This document shows positions 42,362-51,218 of a DNA stretch of 54,915 nucleotides, in pieces (position 1 is the first letter of the stretch; every line of letters begins with the position of its first letter). Location: positions 1-54,915 of the forward strand of contig NZ_NQKY01000020.1 of the NCBI RefSeq assembly GCF_002252675.1. The letters run 5' to 3'. A program made the translations under genes and the position numbers. The notes under the pieces are model-generated. The model had not been told where the DNA came from. It did no database searches and was given only the letters and a program-made list of their open reading frames with translations. The DNA is from Synechococcus sp. BO 8801. Lineage in GTDB: Bacteria > Cyanobacteriota > Cyanobacteriia > PCC-6307 > Cyanobiaceae.

Positions 42362-44119
42362 GTGCTGCGCCTCGAACGCATCGGCAAGATCTATCCCACC
42401 GGTGAGGTGCTCAAGGACATCACCTGGGAGGTGAAAGCGGGGGACCGGATCGGCCTGGTGGGGGTCAACGGGGCCGGCAAATCCACCCAGATGCGCATCA
42501 TCGCCGGGCTGGAGGAGCCGACCAGCGGCCAGGTGGTGCGGCAGGGGGATCCCCGCATCGCCTACCTGCAGCAGGAGTTCGATGTCGACCTGGCCCGCAG
42601 CGTCCGCCAGGAACTGTTCCAGGCCTTCGGGGAGGCGGCCGAGGTGCTCAACCGCCAGCGGCAGGTGGAGGAGGCGATGGCCAGCGAGGAGGCCGCCGCC
42701 GATCCGGACCTGCTCGACCGGCTGATCGACGAGCTCGGCCAGCTGCAGAGTCGGTTCGAGGCCCTGCATGGGTACGAGCTCGATGCCCGCATCGACAAGC
42801 TGCTGCCCAGCATCGGCTTCACCCAGGAGACCGCCGAGCGGGTCGTGGGGGACTACTCCGGCGGCTGGCAGATGCGCATCGCCCTGGGCAAGATCCTGCT
42901 GCAGGAGCCGGATCTGCTGCTGCTTGACGAACCGACCAACCACCTCGACGTCGAGACGATCCAGTGGCTGGAGAGCTACCTGGTGGATCAGACGGTTCCC
43001 CTGGTGGTGATCAGCCACGACCGGGCCTTCCTCGACCGGGTCTGCAACCAGATCGTCGAGACCGAACGCGGCGTCTCGCGCACCTACCTGGGCAACTACA
43101 GCCAGCACCTCGAGCAGAAGGCCCTGGAGCGGGAGGCCGGCCAGGCGGCCTTCGAGCGCCAGCAGAAGGAACTGAGCAGCCAGCAGGCCTACATCGACCG
43201 CTTCCGGGCCAGTGCGACCCGCAGCACCCAGGCCAAGAGCCGCGAGAAGCTGCTGGAGAAGGTGGAGCGGATCGAGGCGCCGCTGGAATCGGTGAGCGGG
43301 CCGCGCTTCGCCTTTCCCCCCGCCCCGCGCTCGGGTCGGGTGGTGGCGGCGATCGAGAACCTCACCCACGGCTACGACGACCAGATCCTGTTCCTGGGGG
43401 CGAACCTGGAGGTGGAGCGGGGTGACCGGATCGCCTTCGTCGGCCCGAACGGCGCGGGCAAGTCCACCCTGCTGCGGCTGGTGATGGGCTACGAGATTCC
43501 CCTCGAGGGCCAGGCGGGCCTGGGGGAGCACCACGTGGTGGCCGGTTACTTCGAGCAGAACCAGGCCGAAGCCCTGGATCTGACCAAGACGGTGATCGAC
43601 ACCCTGTTCGAGGCCGTTCCCGACTGGACCCAGACCCAGGTGCGCTCCCTGCTGGGCAGCTTCGGCTTCAGCAACGACACGGTCTTCAAGCCGGTGGCCA
43701 AGCTCAGCGGCGGCGAGAAGGCCCGGCTGGCCCTGGCCCTGATGCTGCTCACCCCCTGCAACCTGCTGGTGCTCGATGAGCCCACCAACCACCTCGACAT
43801 CCCCGCCAAACAGATGTTGGAGGAGGCCCTGATGGCCTACGAGGGCGCCGCCCTGCTGGTCTCCCACGACCGCTTCTTCATCGGCCGGGTGGCCAACCGG
43901 ATCGTCGAGGTGCGCGACGGGGAGCTGGTGCTCTACCGCGGCGACTACGCCTACTACCAGGAGAAGAAACGGGAGGAGGCCGAAGAGAGCGAGCGGCTGG
44001 AGCAGGAGCGCCGCCTCGCCGCCAGACGCGAGGAACAGCGGCAGAAGCAGAAGGCCAAAGCCGCCCAGAAGGGCGGCGGCACGTCCAAGGGGAAAGCCGC
44101 GGGCACCGCCGACAGCTGA
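42362..44119 (+). CDS. ABC-F family ATP-binding protein
   Basis: A 585-residue protein with two ABC ATPase domains and no membrane segments. The first has Walker [10 protein letters not shown] (residues 34-42), signature YSGGWQMR and Walker [13 protein letters not shown]. The second has [20 protein letters not shown] and [12 protein letters not shown]. Between them is the long charged ABC-F linker ([20 protein letters not shown]). The C-terminus is a basic/acidic helix ([20 protein letters not shown]) and a Lys/Gly-rich tail. ABC-F proteins act on ribosomes as translation factors or resistance proteins. GTG 42362 is preferred since conserved sequence starts at [11 protein letters not shown]; the upstream open frame is antisense to a putative membrane peptide. 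Confidence 0.9.
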   Translation: MLRLERIGKIYPTGEVLKDITWEVKAGDRIGLVGVNGAGKSTQMRIIAGLEEPTSGQVVRQGDPRIAYLQQEFDVDLARSVRQELFQAFGEAAEVLNRQRQVEEAMASEEAAADPDLLDRLIDELGQLQSRFEALHGYELDARIDKLLPSIGFTQETAERVVGDYSGGWQMRIALGKILLQEPDLLLLDEPTNHLDVETIQWLESYLVDQTVPLVVISHDRAFLDRVCNQIVETERGVSRTYLGNYSQHLEQKALEREAGQAAFERQQKELSSQQAYIDRFRASATRSTQAKSREKLLEKVERIEAPLESVSGPRFAFPPAPRSGRVVAAIENLTHGYDDQILFLGANLEVERGDRIAFVGPNGAGKSTLLRLVMGYEIPLEGQAGLGEHHVVAGYFEQNQAEALDLTKTVIDTLFEAVPDWTQTQVRSLLGSFGFSNDTVFKPVAKLSGGEKARLALALMLLTPCNLLVLDEPTNHLDIPAKQMLEEALMAYEGAALLVSHDRFFIGRVANRIVEVRDGELVLYRGDYAYYQEKKREEAEESERLEQERRLAARREEQRQKQKAKAAQKGGGTSKGKAAGTADS

Positions 44120-44244
44120 GGCGGCGCCGTCAGGGGCGCGGCGCAAAATACAACTTCATCGTTGCCTAGGCAGGAAGACTCATTTCTCTGGTGTGGGCGG
44201 TTCTGTGTGCATAGGCTGACAGGGTCACCCATCCAGGAGCAGCG

Positions 44245-44409
44245 ATGACCATCCAGAACGTCGTCACCGACGGTTGGACCGTGGACCGCGAGGACACCGC
44301 CGGCACCAGCGATGCCATGGAGGTGTACTTCGAATGCATCACCACCTGCTCCCTTGAGGACGGCGAGTGCGTCACCCGCTGCGTGGAAGAGCTGCGCGAG
44401 CGCCACTGA
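44245..44409 (+). CDS. 54-residue acidic microprotein with twin CX3C motif
   Basis: A short gene with a good Shine-Dalgarno (AGGAG at 44235-44239, five bases before the ATG). The product has four cysteines, at residues 31, 35, 42 and 46, spaced CX3C-X6-CX3C (ECITTCSLEDGECVTRCVEE). This spacing suits a disulfide-linked helical hairpin, as in twin-CX3C proteins of other lineages, or a metal site. There is no signal peptide or membrane segment, and the protein is acidic. No homology to eukaryotic twin-CX3C families is claimed. It stands alone between the ABC-F gene and a repeat-containing intergenic stretch. Confidence 0.75.
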   Translation: MTIQNVVTDGWTVDREDTAGTSDAMEVYFECITTCSLEDGECVTRCVEELRERH

Positions 44410-44473
44410 AGTCAGGCTCGCGCCGCTGATGCCGATGGGGCCAGGGCCTGGACGGGACAGGCCCATCCCTATA

Positions 44474-44550
44474 CCGGCGCAAGGGACATACCGCCGCAAA
44501 GGGCCCACCGCGGCGCAGGGCTAGCGCGGCACAGGGCCGGCGGCAAGGGG
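44474..44550 (+). repeat. Five degenerate direct repeats of about 17 bp period
   Basis: Imperfect copies of a unit near CCGCGGCRCARGG begin at 44474, 44491, 44508, 44525 and 44538. The first four are spaced exactly or nearly 17 bases apart, the last about 13. They lie in the 271-base gap between the twin-CX3C gene and the gene at 44681, which is otherwise without a recognised gene. A separate perfect 6-bp inverted repeat, CAGGGC-acag-GCCCTG, lies just downstream, near 44590-44605. Function unknown. Confidence 0.6.
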
Positions 44551-44680
44551 AAACGGACCAGAGCCAGGGGTTGAGCGGATTTCCTAACCAGGGCACAGGC
44601 CCTGTAACAGCCGCTACGTGGCATCTTGAAACAGTTCGTAGCTTTGGGCCGGTCAGAAACGCCCCATCGCACAGCCCACC

Positions 44681-44950
44681 ATGTCCGAACCTCTCGCCCT
44701 CAGCCTCGGTCAGAAATTCGAACTGGAGCGCATGACCCGGGCGATCGACGCCACGGGCGATCCGCAGGTCCTGCGGGGTCTGGCCAAGCAACTCCTGCAG
44801 GCCTGGCAGAGCCAGAAGGCCGCCACCCAGTGGGTCATGCGCCAGCAGCTGGGTGCCCCCGCCCGTTTCGGCGCCGAACTCACCATGGACGCCGGCCTGC
44901 TCGACGCCCTTCGCCCCGACAGCAGCAAGGGGGGCATGGACGTCCTCTGA
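44681..44950 (+). CDS. Small conserved-type cyanobacterial protein, function unknown
   Basis: An 89-residue soluble, mainly helical protein: LSLGQKFELERMTRAIDATG, then QVLRGLAKQLLQAWQSQKAA and TQWVMRQQL. It has no signal peptide, membrane segment or catalytic motif. The strongly patterned N-terminal 55 residues look well conserved, while the tail (APARFGAELTMDAGLLDALR...) is loose. The ATG at 44681 is the only sensible start. It converges with the HtrA-type protease gene 47 bases downstream. I do not recognise a named domain. Confidence 0.7.
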   Translation: MSEPLALSLGQKFELERMTRAIDATGDPQVLRGLAKQLLQAWQSQKAATQWVMRQQLGAPARFGAELTMDAGLLDALRPDSSKGGMDVL

Positions 44951-44996
44951 GGGCCGAGCTCAAGCCTCCTCTAGGCCATGAGCTCGGGCAACCTCC

Positions 44997-46154
<1,158 letters not shown>

Positions 46155-46259
46155 CGTGAAAAAGCTCAGATGGAAAAACCGTAGGGAAGTCCCCGGGAAG
46201 GAGAAAGGGGAGGCAAACCGGCCTGACCGGCTATGCTTTGTAAAGTTTTTTATCGGGTC

Positions 46260-46364
46260 ATGGACACAAGCCGCCTGCTGCTGGCCTTTCTCGCCTTCGG
46301 AGCCGCCTGCACCTCCCTCTGGGCCTGGATGCTGGCCACCACCACCGCTCCGTCGGACGGGTGA
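46260..46364 (+). CDS. 34-residue single-helix membrane microprotein (candidate)
   Basis: A short frame, [20 protein letters not shown] followed by [13 protein letters not shown], forming one transmembrane helix with short polar ends, the design of many photosynthetic small subunits. I cannot match it to a named subunit. A TATGCT box at 46232-46237 is a possible -10 element. No strong Shine-Dalgarno is seen, though cyanobacterial genes often lack one. The DUF2973-like gene begins 42 bases after the stop, so they could share a transcript. Divergent from the HtrA-type gene, with 105 bases between. Confidence 0.45.
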   Translation: MDTSRLLLAFLAFGAACTSLWAWMLATTTAPSDG

Positions 46365-46406
46365 TGATGGGGGAGAGTCCGCGGACTGCGGGGTTCCCAT
46401 CGCGCC

Positions 46407-46697
46407 ATGACCTCCCTCCTCTCGCAGATCTTCCCGATCGTCTACGGGGCCTGTTTCATCGTTCTCCTGTGGCAGGCGTTCCGGGTCATGGGCCAGGGCT
46501 TCCGCGCCATTCCCCGTCCCGGTGATGCCGGAGCCGCCGCCACCGATCCAGCCGGCCCCGCCGGTGATCGCACCGGCCGTCTCACCATCCACCCGGAGCT
46601 GCTGGACGCGGACGGCCAGCTGACCCAGGAGGACCTGCTGACGGTCCGATTCAGCGGCGACAACGAGCAGCCCGCCTTCCCCGCCGACCCGACCTGA
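46407..46697 (+). CDS. Small membrane protein, DUF2973-like
   Basis: A 96-residue protein with one N-terminal membrane segment ([19 protein letters not shown]). An Ala/Pro/Gly-rich linker follows, then a polar C-terminal stretch ([20 protein letters not shown], then [12 protein letters not shown]). The combination matches the conserved cyanobacterial DUF2973 type as far as I recall it. The C-terminal part would face the cytoplasm if the positive-inside rule holds. Function unknown. It lies 42 bases after the single-helix microprotein and 61 bases before the next gene. Confidence 0.7.
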   Translation: MTSLLSQIFPIVYGACFIVLLWQAFRVMGQGFRAIPRPGDAGAAATDPAGPAGDRTGRLTIHPELLDADGQLTQEDLLTVRFSGDNEQPAFPADPT

Positions 46698-46758
46698 GCG
46701 CGGCCGGCCGGTCGCTGAATAGGCTCCCTGAGGTGAATGCGCCAACCGGCGGAGATCG

Positions 46759-47145
46759 ATGGTGGATCAGAGAACGCGAATCGTGGCGGCCGTGCTCGGA
46801 GCACTGAAGCTGCCGCCACGGTTTCGACTCAAGATGGTGAAGGACGACCCGATCCGGCTCGAGCTCAGCCTGACGCCGTCCTACGGCAAGGATCCGATTC
46901 TTGTCGGCATCGTCGAATCCCAGGATCTGGTGGCCCGGCGCGACCGGGAGGGGCGCATCCCCCGTGACCTCCAGGGCACCTGGGACTGGACCGTGCGCCA
47001 CGGCAAGGTGACCACCGGCGGCTGGAACCCCTACCTGAAGGAGGCGCTCCAGACCATGTTCGAGACCGGCCTTCCCGCCATCGTCTACGAGGAAACCACC
47101 GGTGAGGCCTATCACCCGGTGGATGGCCTCCGCCACGTGCGCTGA
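46759..47145 (+). CDS. Conserved-type soluble protein, function unknown
   Basis: A 128-residue protein from ATG 46759, without membrane segments. It has a basic N-terminal helix ([20 protein letters not shown]) and beta-rich central sequence ([20 protein letters not shown]). The C-terminal part is [20 protein letters not shown]. No catalytic pattern is recognised. Its stop TGA (47143-47145) overlaps the CTG that appears to begin hrpB, so the two genes are probably translationally coupled. Confidence 0.65.
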   Translation: MVDQRTRIVAAVLGALKLPPRFRLKMVKDDPIRLELSLTPSYGKDPILVGIVESQDLVARRDREGRIPRDLQGTWDWTVRHGKVTTGGWNPYLKEALQTMFETGLPAIVYEETTGEAYHPVDGLRHVR

Positions 47146-49706
47146 ACCCGTCCCTGCCCATCGACGGCCGCCTCGCGGCCATCACCGCCGCCCTCGGGCC
47201 CGGATCCACCCTCCTGCTCCAGGCCGAACCCGGCGCCGGCAAGACCACCCGGGTTCCCCTCGCCCTGCTCGAGAGCCTCGGCGCTGAGGGTCGCCTGCTG
47301 CTGCTGGAACCGAGGCGGCTGGCGGCCCGGAATGCCGCCCAGCGCCTCGCCGCCGGCCTCGGTGAACCCGTCGGCGGGCGCGTGGGCTACAGCGTGCGCC
47401 TGGAGTCCCGCACCTCGTCGGCCACCCGGCTGGAGGTGGTCACCGCGGGCCTGTTCCTGCGCCGGCTCCAGGCCGATCCCGCCCTGGACGGGGTGGCCTG
47501 CGTGATCTTCGACGAATTCCATGAGCGCCAGGCCGAGGCGGATCTGGCCCTGGCCCTGGTGCGCCAGGCCCGCAGCCTGCTGCGTCCCGAACTGCGCCTG
47601 CTGGTGATGTCCGCCACCCTCGATCTGGCGCCCCTGGCCAGCGAGCTGGATGGGGCCGCCGTGATCAGCTGCGAAGGCCGCAGCCATCCGGTGGCGGTGA
47701 CCTACCAGCCGCCGCGGCCGGACGAGCGGCTGGATCGCCAGGTGCTGCGGGCCCTCGAAGGCCACTGGCTGGCCGAACCCGAACCCCGGGGCACCGCGCT
47801 GGTGTTCCTTCCCGGCCTGGGGGAGCTGGAGACGGCACGGCGGGCCATCGAGGCCACCGCGTGGGGCGAGGGGCTGGAGCTGGCCCTCCTGCACGGCCAG
47901 CTGCCGCTGGCGGCCCAGGGACGGGCCATTGCGGCTCCCCAGGGGGCGGCTGGGAAGGTGGTGCTGGCCACGTCGGTGGCGGAGAGCTCGCTCACGATCG
48001 CGGCGGTGACCGTGGTGATCGACAGCGGCCTGAGCCGACGCAGCCGCTTCGATCCGGCCACGGGCATGGACGGCCTCGTCACCCAGCCTGCCAGCCAGGC
48101 CAGCGCCGAGCAGCGAAGTGGGCGGGCCGGGCGGCTGGGGCCGGGGCGATGCCTGCGGCTCTGGTCCCCGGCGGAGCAGCAGCGGCGAGCCGCCTTCGAT
48201 CCCCCGGAACTGCTCGAGGTGGATCCCCTGCCGATCGCCCTGCAGCTGGCGGAATGGGGCGAAACGGAGGACGACAGCCTTCCCTGGCTCACCGCGCCCC
48301 CCCGCCGGCCCCTGGCGGAGGCCCGCGACCTGCTGCTGCAGCTGGGGGCCGTCGATGGGCAGGGGCGCATCACCGGCCACGGGCGGGCCATGGCCCGGCT
48401 GGGCCTGCATCCGCGCCTGGCCCACATGCTGCTGCGGGCAAAGGAAAGGGGCTGGGAGTCCCTCGCCACGGCCATGGCCGTGCTGCTCAGCGAGCGCGAT
48501 CCCCTTGACCGCCGCGAGGCCGGCAGCGATCTGATGCGGCGCCTCGACTGGCTGCGGCGCAGCCCGGGCCCGGAGGGGAGTGGGCGCGGCGCGGGCCGGG
48601 CCCCCTGGACCAACCTCCAGAGCCAGCTGCTGCGCCAGCTCCGGGAGGGGCGGAAGGCGGCGGCCCCGGTGGCGGCCCCCGCAGCGTTCGCCTCCGGCGG
48701 TGGCTCTGACGACGTCCGTGCCGCCCAGCTGCTGGCCTGGGCCTATCCGGAACGGCTGGCCCTGGGGCGGGGCCGGGGCGACGGGCGCTTCCTGATGCGC
48801 GGCGGTCGCGGCGCCGTGCTGCCCCCGGGGGATCCCCTCGCCGCCGCCGAAGCCCTGGCGATCGCCAGCGTCGACGGCCAGGGCCAGGAGGCCCGGGTGC
48901 GGTTGGCGGTGGCCCTCTCCCGCAGCGGCCTGGAGGAGCTGGTGGCGGAGGAGATCGAGGAGGAGACCGAAGCCCGCTGGGATGGCACCGACCAGCGGGT
49001 GCGGTGCGAGCGGCTGCGGCGGAGCGGGGCCCTGGTGCTGGAGCGCCGCCCCTGGCCGGACGCCAGCGGGGAGCTGGTGGAGCGAGCCCTGCTGGAGGGT
49101 CTCGAACGGCTCGGACTGGAGGTGCTCCCCTGGTGCCGCACCAGCCGCCAGCTGCAGCAGCGCCTGATGCTGGCCCACCGGCACCTGGGGGCGCCCTGGC
49201 CCGACCGCTCACCGGAGCGGCTACAGCAGGACCCGGGAGCCTGGCTGGGCCCCCACCTCGGGGGCCTGCGCAGCCTCCAGGACCTGCAGCAGCTCGACCT
49301 CTCGGAGATCCTCTGGGGGGATCTGGACTGGTCCCTGCGCAGGGAACTGGATCGGCTGCTGCCCCTCAGCCAGCCGGTGCCGTCCGGCCGCCGGGTGCCG
49401 TTGGACTACGGCAGCGGCACGCCGGTGCTGGCCGTGAAGCTGCAGGAGATGTTCGGCTGCCTGGAAGGGCCGACGGTGCTGGACGGCCGGCTGCCGGTGC
49501 GGGTGGAGCTGCTGTCTCCGGCGGGACGCCCGGCGGCGGTGACCAGCGACCTGGCCGGCTTCTGGAGCCAGGGCTACGCCGAGGTGCGCCGGGAGCTGCG
49601 CGGCCGCTACCCCCGCCACCCCTGGCCCGAGGATCCCCGCCAGGGCGTCGCCAGTGCCCGCACCAAGGCGGCCCTGGCCCGGGAGGCACGCGGGGAGAGT
49701 CGCTGA
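47142..49706 (+). CDS. hrpB: ATP-dependent helicase HrpB, apparent CTG start
   Basis: An 854-residue DEAH-type helicase if begun at CTG 47142. Motif I EPGAGKTTRVPL (Gly31-Thr36), motif II DEFHER, motif III SATLD, motif V SVAESSLTI and motif VI QRSGRAGRLGPGRC are all present. The C-terminal HrpB domain runs to near the end (WPEDPRQGVASARTK). Between the in-frame stop at 47103 and GTG 47382 there is no ATG, GTG or TTG, yet the Walker A motif lies in that stretch. Starting at 47382 would remove it. CTG 47142 overlaps the previous stop (CTGA) and gives the normal family length. Bacterial HrpB's biological role is poorly known. Confidence 0.88.
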   Translation: MNPSLPIDGRLAAITAALGPGSTLLLQAEPGAGKTTRVPLALLESLGAEGRLLLLEPRRLAARNAAQRLAAGLGEPVGGRVGYSVRLESRTSSATRLEVVTAGLFLRRLQADPALDGVACVIFDEFHERQAEADLALALVRQARSLLRPELRLLVMSATLDLAPLASELDGAAVISCEGRSHPVAVTYQPPRPDERLDRQVLRALEGHWLAEPEPRGTALVFLPGLGELETARRAIEATAWGEGLELALLHGQLPLAAQGRAIAAPQGAAGKVVLATSVAESSLTIAAVTVVIDSGLSRRSRFDPATGMDGLVTQPASQASAEQRSGRAGRLGPGRCLRLWSPAEQQRRAAFDPPELLEVDPLPIALQLAEWGETEDDSLPWLTAPPRRPLAEARDLLLQLGAVDGQGRITGHGRAMARLGLHPRLAHMLLRAKERGWESLATAMAVLLSERDPLDRREAGSDLMRRLDWLRRSPGPEGSGRGAGRAPWTNLQSQLLRQLREGRKAAAPVAAPAAFASGGGSDDVRAAQLLAWAYPERLALGRGRGDGRFLMRGGRGAVLPPGDPLAAAEALAIASVDGQGQEARVRLAVALSRSGLEELVAEEIEEETEARWDGTDQRVRCERLRRSGALVLERRPWPDASGELVERALLEGLERLGLEVLPWCRTSRQLQQRLMLAHRHLGAPWPDRSPERLQQDPGAWLGPHLGGLRSLQDLQQLDLSEILWGDLDWSLRRELDRLLPLSQPVPSGRRVPLDYGSGTPVLAVKLQEMFGCLEGPTVLDGRLPVRVELLSPAGRPAAVTSDLAGFWSQGYAEVRRELRGRYPRHPWPEDPRQGVASARTKAALAREARGESR

Positions 49707-49713
49707 GCGTTGC

Positions 49714-50619
49714 CTAGGGCAGGCCGTCGAGCAGATGGCCGAAGCCGAAGTGGCGCAGTCCCTCCAGGATGCCCTTGCAGCCATGGGCGCGGGCGCGGTA
49801 GGTGCGGGCCAGCCCCGGCAGGGCCCGCACCAGGCCCGGCTCGGCATTGCCCACCATGACGCTCTGCAGGCCGGTCTCGAACATGGCCAGATCGTTGAGG
49901 GAGTCCCCCGCGGTGACCACCCGGGCCGGTTCCAGCTCGAGCCACTCCAGCAGGCCCAGCAGGGTGCTGCCCTTGTTGACGCCGGGCGGCAGCACGTCGA
50001 GGTACTTGTCGCCGGAGACCAGGCAGTCCACCCCATGGGCCTCGATGGCCGCCAGCCGGCTGGTGTCCAGCCGGAGCGGGTCGATGCCATAGGCCAGGCG
50101 CCGGTCGCTGCTGAGGGGCTGGGGGGACAGGCCCGGCACCAGGGCCAGCAGGGGCAGCACCTTTTCCGCCCGTCCCCGCCAGAGGGCCTCGATCGGCTCC
50201 AGGGCCAGGGCCAGGGGGGTGAGGCTGGCGCCGCAGGCCACGGTGCAGCCCACATCACCGATCACCAGATGGGGGGGATGGAGTCCCAGGGCGGCCTCCG
50301 CAGCCAGCAGCCGGGCGACGGAGCGCAGATCCCTGCCGGTGCTGAACACCTGCAGGACCCGGTGGCGCTGGGAGGCCAGCCAGCGGTAGACCCGGCGGCG
50401 CGTCGGGACGGACCCCTCCAGCAGGGTGCCGTCGAGGTCGGTGACCAGCACCAGATCGGTCTCGCTGGGCAGGGGCGCCGCCAGATGGCGCTGGAGGCGG
50501 GCCCGGGGCGCCCGCCGGCGGTCCTCCAACCCGGGACCCCAGACGGAGGCAGAGCCAGCTGCCGGCAACGGGCCGGCGCCGGGGCCGGGGCCTGGCACCC
50601 GTGGAGGCCTCAGTGCCAT
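49714..50619 (-). CDS. HAD-type sugar phosphatase, sucrose-phosphate phosphatase-like
   Basis: A 301-residue HAD (type IIB cap) phosphatase. The catalytic motif I is VTDLDGTLLEG with Asp61 and Asp63. FSTGRDL is motif II. VNKGSTLLGLLEWL supplies the Lys. GDSLNDLAMFE is motif IV. The C-terminal HGCKGILEGLRHFGFGHLL resembles cyanobacterial sucrose-6-phosphate phosphatases. Alternatives are phosphatases for mannosyl- or glucosyl-glycerate osmolytes, which share this fold. The first 50 residues are Pro/Ala/Arg-rich and probably either disordered or not translated. It is divergent from the hli gene (111 bases between starts), and its 3' end meets hrpB head-on. Confidence 0.78.
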   Translation of the reverse strand: MALRPPRVPGPGPGAGPLPAAGSASVWGPGLEDRRRAPRARLQRHLAAPLPSETDLVLVTDLDGTLLEGSVPTRRRVYRWLASQRHRVLQVFSTGRDLRSVARLLAAEAALGLHPPHLVIGDVGCTVACGASLTPLALALEPIEALWRGRAEKVLPLLALVPGLSPQPLSSDRRLAYGIDPLRLDTSRLAAIEAHGVDCLVSGDKYLDVLPPGVNKGSTLLGLLEWLELEPARVVTAGDSLNDLAMFETGLQSVMVGNAEPGLVRALPGLARTYRARAHGCKGILEGLRHFGFGHLLDGLP

Positions 50620-50730
50620 GGCCGGGCGCGGCTGTCAACCGTGCAACCCACACCCAGCTTTGTAGTCCCTGCCACTGTCAAGACCACTCCATGTTTCGTT
50701 ACAGTCAGGGCTCCACCGAGGGTTCCTTCC

Positions 50731-50877
50731 ATGTCTGACGCTTCCCAGCCCCGCTTCGGTTTCGTCAACTTCGCCGAAACCTGGAACGGCCGCCTGGCCA
50801 TGATGGGCTTCGTGATCGGCCTGGCGACCGAAATTCTCACCGGCCAGGGCATTCTGGCCCAGGTCGGCCTCGGCTGA
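50731..50877 (+). CDS. hli: High-light-inducible protein (single-helix LHC-like)
   Basis: A 48-residue protein with the Hlip chlorophyll-binding motif AETWNGRLAMMGFVIGLATE (Glu16, Asn19, Arg21) within one membrane helix. Hlips bind chlorophyll and carotenoid, dissipate excess energy and protect photosystem II assembly in the thylakoid membrane. A short hydrophilic N-terminus and a short tail (GQGILAQVGLG) are typical. It is a monocistronic-looking gene followed by a strong terminator (50931-50956). Regulation by light stress is expected from the family, but I could not identify a complete HLR1 operator upstream. Confidence 0.95.
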   Translation: MSDASQPRFGFVNFAETWNGRLAMMGFVIGLATEILTGQGILAQVGLG

Positions 50878-50930
50878 AGCCCGGCTGTCTCCCCCAGCAC
50901 CAGCGTCCTTGAAGCCCGTTAAAGACGTAG

Positions 50931-50956
50931 GCCGCCGGCCCAGCCGGCGGCTTTTT
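50931..50956 (+). terminator. Rho-independent terminator of the hli gene
   Basis: A perfect 9-bp stem, GCCGCCGGC (50931-50939) and GCCGGCGGC (50943-50951), with a CCA loop, is followed by five T (50952-50956). It lies 53 bases after the hli stop and before the next gene at 51020. Confidence 0.93.
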
Positions 50957-51019
50957 CATGGCTCAGGCAGCTGTCCCAAGCGGTCCTAGGTTGAGGCCCA
51001 ACCCAGGCAGCGCCCCCCG

Positions 51020-51214
51020 ATGGCCCCTTCCGCCACCGCTCCCCGCTTCTATGTCGGCAACCGGCGCGACGGCGCCCGGCTGCTGAGCAGCGCGCTGGTG
51101 ATCGCCGGAGCGGGCCTGGTCCGGATCGACCATCCGGTGGGCCGGGCCGTGGCCCTTGTGGCCGGCCTGCTGAGTCTCTACTGGTGGCTCTGCTACCGCC
51201 AGCTCAAGCACTGA
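51020..51214 (+). CDS. Small membrane protein upstream of xseA
   Basis: A 64-residue protein with an N-terminal polar part (PSATAPRFYVGNRRDGAR) and a hydrophobic region (LLSSALVIAGAGLV, then AVALVAGLLSLYWWLCY) that can form two closely spaced helices. It ends in a basic RQLKH. Its stop is four bases before the xseA ATG, so it is probably in the xseA-xseB transcript. Short conserved membrane proteins at this place are common in picocyanobacteria. Function unknown. Confidence 0.65.
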   Translation: MAPSATAPRFYVGNRRDGARLLSSALVIAGAGLVRIDHPVGRAVALVAGLLSLYWWLCYRQLKH

Positions 51215-51218
51215 TTCC

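Noticed and set aside
44120..44150. Inverted repeat GCGCCG...CGGCGC after the ABC-F gene as a terminator
   Set aside because: The loop is long and no T-run follows; only an A-rich stretch is present.
44469..44672. 67-codon minus-strand frame across the 17-bp repeats
   Set aside because: No start signal, no hydrophobic or helical pattern and a composition dictated by the repeats. It is probably chance.
50674..50705. ACTGT...ACAGT inverted pair and a single GTTACAGT element upstream of hli as a high-light (HLR1) operator
   Set aside because: HLR1 needs two directly repeated half-sites with fixed spacing. Only one imperfect half-site is present, so no operator is called.
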